Shown: piece after piece, positions 20,071 through 24,219 of the stretch
How positions within the stretch are numbered: position 1 is the first letter of the stretch
Layout of the letters: each line of letters opens with the position of its first letter
Source of the DNA: a virus
Reading direction: 5' to 3' (one strand)
Length of the DNA stretch: 24,219 nt
IMG/VR virus record: IMGVR_UViG_3300009506_000184
Location: 1-24,219 of that record
Program-made: the position numbers and the translations under genes
Notes under the pieces: model-generated
Told to the model about the DNA's origin: nothing
Database searches by the model: none
Seen by the model: only the letters and a program-made list of their open reading frames with translations

Positions 20071-22259
20071 TACCCGAAGCCCTCTTGCGGCTGGATTTTG
20101 CTTGACGGCACAATCTCTTTGCCGTTCCATTCATCAACCTGAGTTATCGGAATCAGGATTGACCGGCATTGAAAGTGGTTAGGCGGCTGATAATGGCTGA
20201 AGTCTCTTAAAATCTTGCCGTTCAATGAAGCGCATATCTCAGTGGTGCGGCTGTCCATGATTGCCGAATATTCATAGGCCACCACAAAGCCCTTGAGCGC
20301 AGGATCGCCGAATAATGAAGCGCGGGCCTCATTTATGGCCTTGCTGCTTTCAGTGCGGGCGATGTTTTCAAGCCTGAAGGCCGGCAGCGGGGCCTCGCCG
20401 GTTGTGGCAAGGAATTTTGAAATAGCTTTATCAAGGTCAAGCATGGTCTCGCGCAGGGACTTGTCATACCGGATAGCGTTTTGCAGAACATAGTCAACAG
20501 ACTCGACAATCGCGTCTCCGTATTTTTGCGCAAGCGCCATCATGCGCGAATTGATAAAGCGTTCGGCCTGTGTTTTGTCCATGCCTATGCCGATTCTGCG
20601 AAATACCCGTTTCGGCAGTTCCTTTGCGGCCTGGTCATATGCTTCATTGAAAATGTCAATCAATGTGCGCTGCATGGTTTTGCGGAGGTCGGCCATGCGG
20701 GTTTTGGGAATTGATATCTGTTGCAATTCTTTCGGGTCAACATTGCCCCAGCTGCGGGCGCCGCCTATCTTCTCCACCTGCTTGAATAAATCATCTTTTA
20801 TCTGGGCGGTGATATCGGTTAGTTTCTGGCTGATATTGGCATCGGCATTATTCCAGCGGCGCTCCATCAAAGCGAAGTTGACCCGCTTTAACCAGGGCTT
20901 GTCGGCAAACTGCTGTAGGATAAATTCGGAGTCCGGCTGCTGGTTGATCCACTGCTCATTATCAGGCATTTCAATCGGCATCTCGTCAGGGTCAGGCTCG
21001 CTCTTTTCGGGCATACCCAGGGTTTTTCTGATATAGCTTTCGTCGGAATCGGATTTGGTAACCGCGCCCTTGCTGACAAGCTCGGCCCAGCCTTTCATCA
21101 ATTCAAGCTGTTCTGATTGGGATAGCGGTTGCGTGCAATAGCGCGGGAAATCCTCTGTACCGAAGTTCCAGAGCGCAAGCTGCCTGAATATCTGCTCGTT
21201 TAGGACTTCACATAACTGAGCATCGATAGCATTGAGCACCCACAAAAAACCCTGGAACTGAGTATCACCAAGCGCCCGGCTGCCATGTGGCCCCTGCTCT
21301 GATAAGCCCAGCAAATTAGGCACCAGCATTGAACGGGCAATCGCGGAATTGTATTGAATAATTGCCTTTTCATAGGCGATGGTGTTTAGAGGCTGTACGG
21401 TGTCAAGCTCCACATTGTAAGGCACCTGCATTGCGGTGTTTAAAGTGATATTGTCAAGGGCATCCTGTAAAGCGTCTCTTTGAGGCTGTGTCAGGTTACC
21501 TTCGGTCACTTTAGCCCAGACAAAGCCATGCGCATGGCGTTCAAGGTGGATATTTTGAAACTTGATAGCAATGTCTTTGCTCCACCAGGCCCGGTGCGCC
21601 GCCTTCAGATCCGACTCGCCATAATAGCGGTCGATATCAGGCTGGTAGACAAAATGCACAATCTTATCGATTGGCAGTTCAATATCTTCTGTGCCTATTC
21701 CGGTCTGCTTTATGGCAAGCAGCCTGCCGTGTTCATCAACCTGAAACCCGCCATTGTTAAACGTCTGGGCCGGCCGCAGTTTTATATCAGACAAACCCCA
21801 ATAGGTTTTGCTGTCCCATTCAAAGGGCGCATATATCTTTTCACATATCGAAAAACCGGATTTAAAAGCCGACAGGATTTCAATCAGCTTGTCAGACCAT
21901 GAGCCGGATATATTTTTGATAGCGGCCATAAAAAAATCGGCTATCTCAACATGATCTTTGTTTTCTTCTTCGGTTTCCGGGTCGATCTCGATATCAAAGT
22001 AATATTCCCGGCTGGTAATGGCGTTCTGCTTGAATCGGTAAACGGCCTTGACCTGATCGTCTTTGAGCATCCGGGTATAGATGCCGTCACCCTTATAGGC
22101 TAAAAGCTCATCCGGGTTGTAATATGTAAAGTCACTGCCCAGATATAGCCGGCTGCGCATGATGCCGATTTCTTTTAGCGAAGGCGGTTTAATATCGGCT
22201 TTTAACTGCGGCGCAGCTGCCGGCTGAGTTCGGAATCGATTAAAAAATGGGATCTGCAT
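20070..22259 (-). CDS. Portal protein fused to Mu F-like minor head protein
   Basis: This 729-aa protein joins two normally separate Mu proteins. The N-terminal 450 residues match the DUF935/Mu gp29-type portal (KSGFSICEKIYAPFEWDSKT, LPIDKIVHFVYQPDIDRYYG, AIIQYNSAIARSMLVPNLLG, GDTQFQGFLWVLNAIDAQLC). The C-terminal 200 residues match the Mu F-like head morphogenesis domain: LENIARTESSKAINEAR, YEYSAIMDSRTTEICASLNG and the closing YQPPNHFQCRSILIPI. A Pro/Glu-rich linker (KSEPDPDEMPIEMPDNEQ) separates them. The portal ring lets DNA enter and leave the head; the F-like domain sits inside the head near the portal. It directly follows the terminase stop, with no gap. Fusion fixes the stoichiometry at 1:1 and is uncommon. 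Confidence 0.9.
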   Translation of the reverse strand: MQIPFFNRFRTQPAAAPQLKADIKPPSLKEIGIMRSRLYLGSDFTYYNPDELLAYKGDGIYTRMLKDDQVKAVYRFKQNAITSREYYFDIEIDPETEEENKDHVEIADFFMAAIKNISGSWSDKLIEILSAFKSGFSICEKIYAPFEWDSKTYWGLSDIKLRPAQTFNNGGFQVDEHGRLLAIKQTGIGTEDIELPIDKIVHFVYQPDIDRYYGESDLKAAHRAWWSKDIAIKFQNIHLERHAHGFVWAKVTEGNLTQPQRDALQDALDNITLNTAMQVPYNVELDTVQPLNTIAYEKAIIQYNSAIARSMLVPNLLGLSEQGPHGSRALGDTQFQGFLWVLNAIDAQLCEVLNEQIFRQLALWNFGTEDFPRYCTQPLSQSEQLELMKGWAELVSKGAVTKSDSDESYIRKTLGMPEKSEPDPDEMPIEMPDNEQWINQQPDSEFILQQFADKPWLKRVNFALMERRWNNADANISQKLTDITAQIKDDLFKQVEKIGGARSWGNVDPKELQQISIPKTRMADLRKTMQRTLIDIFNEAYDQAAKELPKRVFRRIGIGMDKTQAERFINSRMMALAQKYGDAIVESVDYVLQNAIRYDKSLRETMLDLDKAISKFLATTGEAPLPAFRLENIARTESSKAINEARASLFGDPALKGFVVAYEYSAIMDSRTTEICASLNGKILRDFSHYQPPNHFQCRSILIPITQVDEWNGKEIVPSSKIQPQEGFG

Positions 22260-23519
22260 TTACATTACCGCCCTGCTCTTTGTGGTTCTTATTTCGAATT
22301 GCTCATCTGCAAACATCAAATCCTCGCAGGCATACCTGATTGCGTCTATAAAATCATTGGCCCTGTCAACCGGCACATTTATAGGCCGGTCTTCTTTCGG
22401 GTCTTTTTTCCATTGATAAAGCTGGAAGTTTTTAATCGTTTCAGTGCATCCACGGTCGATGATGATCTCCTGCTGCTTCAGCCATTGAATACCATGAATA
22501 ACGCTGTCCGGGCCTTTCTGGGCGGGCCTGGCCTTTATGCCGTTTAACTGAAGTTCTTTTATGCTTTTAGGTTCGGCGCTGTCGCAAACCACATAGTCAC
22601 CATTGAGCATCGGTTTTATCGCTGCGGCAATAGCGGGATTGGTAATCTCTTTAGCACCCCATTCCTGAGTGATAAAAAGCCTTTTCGTAGCTTTATGATA
22701 ATAAAGGCGCACAAAAGCGGTAGGATCATTGCTGAAACCAAAATCAAGCCCATGACGAAATAAATCGAACCAATAATAATCAGGCCCGTTAATAACGTCA
22801 GCCGCTGTCCAGTTATTGAATATGACATCTCCCAAAACCCCCCAATTTCCAAAGGTATAGACGTTGCGCCAGTATTCATCTTTTTCGGTCTCTAAGACCT
22901 TGATTTCATAATCGTCAAGGAAAGCGTTATCGCGGTAGGTCGTTTTGAGTATGAAAAGGTCGGAATCTTTTTTAATCGCATCGGAGTCAGCCCAGGTTGC
23001 AAACCAACGTTGACAAATCCAATGTTCACGGAAAATCGGGTTGAAAGTAAAGGTGACACGCTTCGGCACTTCGGCCATGCCGCGCATTCTCCGCTGCAAC
23101 TGTCTGAAATCATCCTCAGTAATCTCGGTTGCTTCCTCAACCCATAGATCGGTGAATACGCCAGACTCAGGCACAATCGATTTGACTTTCTCGGCATCGT
23201 CTAATCCCACGCATACAAGCTGCCGGCCATTGGCCAGGCAGGATATTGTCAGATTGGTAATGTTAAACTTGAAATAAGGGACTGCATTTAGGCTGGATAT
23301 GACTTGATTTAATTCTTTCCACACGCTGTCGCGCAAGTGGTGGCGGGTTTTTCTGACTATTATATAATTGCGCTTGCCTTCAAGCAGGTCGAGGATGGTT
23401 CTTTGAGCCACAAAGCGGGACTTTCCAGAGGATGAGCCGCCGAAATAAATCTGCATTTCGGTGTCATTTTCAAGATGCTCGTAGTAGGCGCTATTTATCT
23501 TCAGTTCGGTCTGTGGCAA
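22260..23519 (-). CDS. terL: Terminase large subunit (PBSX-like)
   Basis: This 419-aa protein is the ATPase-nuclease that pumps and cuts phage DNA. Walker A is GGSSSGKS (27-34), Walker B is TDLWVEEATE (123-132), with the coupling motif FTFNP (157-161). The nuclease has GLDFGFSNDPTAFV (257-270, Asp259), VVCDSAEPKSI (310-320, Asp313) and NDFIDAIRYA (388-397, Asp389/392), as in PBSX-type terminases. The start is TTG at 23519, since an in-frame TAG stops reading just upstream and the next ATG (residue 22) is only five residues before Walker A. It overlaps the upstream gene by 29 bases, suggesting coupling. All catalytic motifs are intact, so the protein should be functional. Confidence 0.95.
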   Translation of the reverse strand: MPQTELKINSAYYEHLENDTEMQIYFGGSSSGKSRFVAQRTILDLLEGKRNYIIVRKTRHHLRDSVWKELNQVISSLNAVPYFKFNITNLTISCLANGRQLVCVGLDDAEKVKSIVPESGVFTDLWVEEATEITEDDFRQLQRRMRGMAEVPKRVTFTFNPIFREHWICQRWFATWADSDAIKKDSDLFILKTTYRDNAFLDDYEIKVLETEKDEYWRNVYTFGNWGVLGDVIFNNWTAADVINGPDYYWFDLFRHGLDFGFSNDPTAFVRLYYHKATKRLFITQEWGAKEITNPAIAAAIKPMLNGDYVVCDSAEPKSIKELQLNGIKARPAQKGPDSVIHGIQWLKQQEIIIDRGCTETIKNFQLYQWKKDPKEDRPINVPVDRANDFIDAIRYACEDLMFADEQFEIRTTKSRAVM

Positions 23520-23769
23520 TTTTTTTGACTATTATTTCCAATGTGTTGCTGTCTTCGTCTATTCCAACAGTCACGTTTTTGGGTATCAGCCCTTTAAGAA
23601 ACAAACTCAAAAACCATTTCGGATCTTGCATGGCACAATCGAGCAGCCCTTTCTTTTTATCCTTTAACCGCTCATGTACTTCGAGGATCTCATTAACCAC
23701 ATCGTTTTTGAGCTTTCCTTTAGAACCTTTCTTGCGGCCGCCGAGCTTATTTCCTTTCTGAAATGGCAT
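23491..23769 (-). CDS. Terminase small subunit candidate
   Basis: This 92-aa protein lies immediately before terL and overlaps it by 29 bases. It starts MPFQKGNKLGGRKKGSKGKL, a basic nucleic-acid-binding start also found at the head of many small phage and transposon-linked proteins. Helices follow (NDVVNEILEVHERLKDKKKG, PKWFLSLFLKG), and the end is beta-like (TVGIDEDSNTLEIIVKKI). The usual small terminase has a helix-turn-helix and a longer oligomerisation domain. This one is short, so it may be a reduced version, and gene order is the main support. Its ATG lies just after the leader terminator. Confidence 0.65.
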   Translation of the reverse strand: MPFQKGNKLGGRKKGSKGKLKNDVVNEILEVHERLKDKKKGLLDCAMQDPKWFLSLFLKGLIPKNVTVGIDEDSNTLEIIVKKIATDRTEDK

Positions 23770-23793
23770 GATTATTTCTGTTTTTTAAACACA

Positions 23794-23991
23794 TTAAAAA
23801 ACCCGCAACCTGTTTACCAGTGCGGGCCTGTTTAAGATTCGTAAGACAAAAAACAGCAATGGCGCTATGATTATGATTAGCAGAATCACTAATTGCCAGA
23901 GTCTGTTTTTTATGCAGACAGCCAAATAATTAGCTGTTGTCATCGAGTAGCCGGCAATGTGGAGGCTCATTACCGGCTGTTGCATCTCCAT
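23794..23991 (-). CDS. Possible 65-aa one-helix membrane protein in the leader
   Basis: The frame from ATG 23991 codes for 65 residues with one strongly hydrophobic helix (residues about 31-52, LWQLVILLIIIIAPLLFFVL) followed by a basic tail. Its stop lies in the T tract of the terminator, so the last residues are coded by the hairpin itself. There is no convincing ribosome-binding site. It may be a real small membrane protein, such as a holin, or an accidental frame in a noncoding leader. The hydrophobic run favours a real protein; the poor initiation context argues against it. Confidence 0.4.
   Translation of the reverse strand: MEMQQPVMSLHIAGYSMTTANYLAVCIKNRLWQLVILLIIIIAPLLFFVLRILNRPALVNRLRVF
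23796..23826 (-). terminator. Intrinsic terminator before the late operon
   Basis: On the minus strand, CCCGCA (23826-23821) pairs with TGCGGG (23807-23802), with a possible inner CTG/CAG pair, and is followed directly by six T residues (23801-23796). This is a rho-independent terminator in the direction of the late genes. It lies 27 bases before the small-terminase ATG, leaving no room for another promoter, so the downstream operon probably needs read-through or antitermination. Confidence 0.8.
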
Positions 23992-24011
23992 TAAACCGTT
24001 CAGAAAGGAGC

Positions 24012-24023
24012 TACTATATAGTA
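24012..24023. repeat. 12-bp palindrome overlapping the putative -10 (possible operator)
   Basis: The sequence tactatatagta is a perfect 12-bp palindrome covering the right half of the proposed -10 and the start site. A dimeric regulator bound there would block transcription. Its AT richness makes chance possible, so the operator role is only suggestive. Confidence 0.4.
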
Positions 24024-24049
24024 TGATTTTTTTTGGGAAGGCTTGTCAA
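24020..24049 (-). promoter_or_regulatory. Putative sigma70-type promoter of the late leader
   Basis: On the minus strand, a perfect -35 TTGACA (24049-24044) is separated by 18 bases, including an A8 run, from CATACT (24025-24020), which matches four of six -10 positions. The region is AT-rich. Transcription would start near 24012 and run through the leader to the terminator about 215 bases on. Confidence 0.6.
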
Positions 24050-24078
24050 TGAAGTCATTAGCAAAATACTAAATTGGT

Positions 24079-24219
24079 CTAATTTGAAAGGGAAGTAAAT
24101 TGGGGCTTCTTTTTTGTTAAATACCAGATATCCTTTCCTTTATAGCCGCAATTGGCGCATACCATGTACCGGGTGCGTTCAATGACTCCGTTGCCGTCAT
24201 ATTCGCTTATGGTGTTCGA
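24079..24219 (-). CDS. C-terminal end of a zinc-ribbon-like protein (truncated by window edge)
   Basis: An open frame enters from the right edge and ends at TAG 24081-24079, giving the last 46 residues of a protein. It contains RTRYMVCANCGYKGKDIWYL, with a CxxC knuckle typical of zinc ribbons and of short DNA- or RNA-binding phage regulators. The second metal-binding pair would lie either outside the window or in a partner subunit. It is on the same strand as the late genes and ends about 30 bases before the proposed promoter, so it probably belongs to a preceding transcription unit. The function is unknown. Confidence 0.6.
   Translation of the reverse strand, partial: SNTISEYDGNGVIERTRYMVCANCGYKGKDIWYLTKKKPQFTSLSN

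Noticed and set aside
23517-23526. An A7 run at the terminase start that could support a frameshift joining small and large terminase
   Set aside because: The required shift would be +1, the phase does not give a good slippery heptamer, and a simple overlapping start with TTG explains the layout.
1-24219. tRNA genes, CRISPR arrays, insertion sequences, integrase and attachment sites
   Set aside because: I looked for cloverleaf-like arms, regularly spaced repeats, transposase motifs and long terminal repeats and saw none that could be supported.

Overview
The window is the late, virion-building operon of a tailed double-stranded DNA bacteriophage or prophage. Every supported gene lies on the minus strand, so the window reads biologically from right (24219) to left (1). 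Almost every junction overlaps (ATGA, TAATG or a few bases), as expected of one long polycistronic message. The tail genes include a tube protein, a tape measure and a lambda G/GT-type frameshifted chaperone, and I see no sheath gene, so the particle should be a siphovirus with a long non-contractile tail. The modules are mosaic: the large terminase is PBSX-like, while the portal, minor head, protease and head-tail genes are Mu-like. The host cannot be fixed from this window. The T7-lysozyme-type amidase and exported proteins with Sec signals suit a diderm bacterium, and the mid-GC composition and gene set recall prophages of Desulfobacterota and Proteobacteria, but that is only an impression.

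Layout in reading order. The window opens with the tail end of a zinc-ribbon gene (24219-24079). A probable promoter carrying a 12-bp palindrome follows, then a short leader with a possible one-helix peptide that ends in an intrinsic terminator (24049-23796). Next come a small-terminase candidate, the large terminase, and a portal fused to a Mu F-like minor head domain (23769-20070). A cargo block follows (20070-16262): a small coiled-coil protein, a sulfotransferase, a 75-aa protein, a radical SAM enzyme, a 30-aa membrane peptide, a Cys-rich miniprotein, an amidase endolysin, a second radical SAM enzyme and an FkbM methyltransferase. Head genes resume with a ChaB-protease-scaffold polyprotein that has a nested scaffold start, a decoration protein and the major capsid protein (16272-13660). 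A small charged protein and a 978-aa protein combining two glycosyltransferases and a methyltransferase come next (13553-10339). The connector and tail genes follow: gp36-like connector, virion morphogenesis protein, two small neck or tail proteins, a 57-aa protein, the tail tube, the frameshifted chaperone, the tape measure and two tail-tip proteins (10339-2748). The window ends with a tail-associated beta protein and three consecutive proteins with Sec signal peptides (a fibre-like protein, a lectin-like protein and a truncated beta-helix protein).

The main point of interest is the set of five modifying enzymes interleaved with capsid genes: sulfotransferase, two paralogous radical SAM proteins, FkbM methyltransferase and the GT4-methyltransferase-GT2 protein. 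They are translationally coupled to head genes, so they should be made while particles assemble. This points to a phage-encoded system that decorates the virion, or the envelope at late times, with a methylated and possibly sulfated glycan. That function is inference. Gene identities rest on visible motifs and no database was searched. No intergenic stretch exceeds 300 bases.
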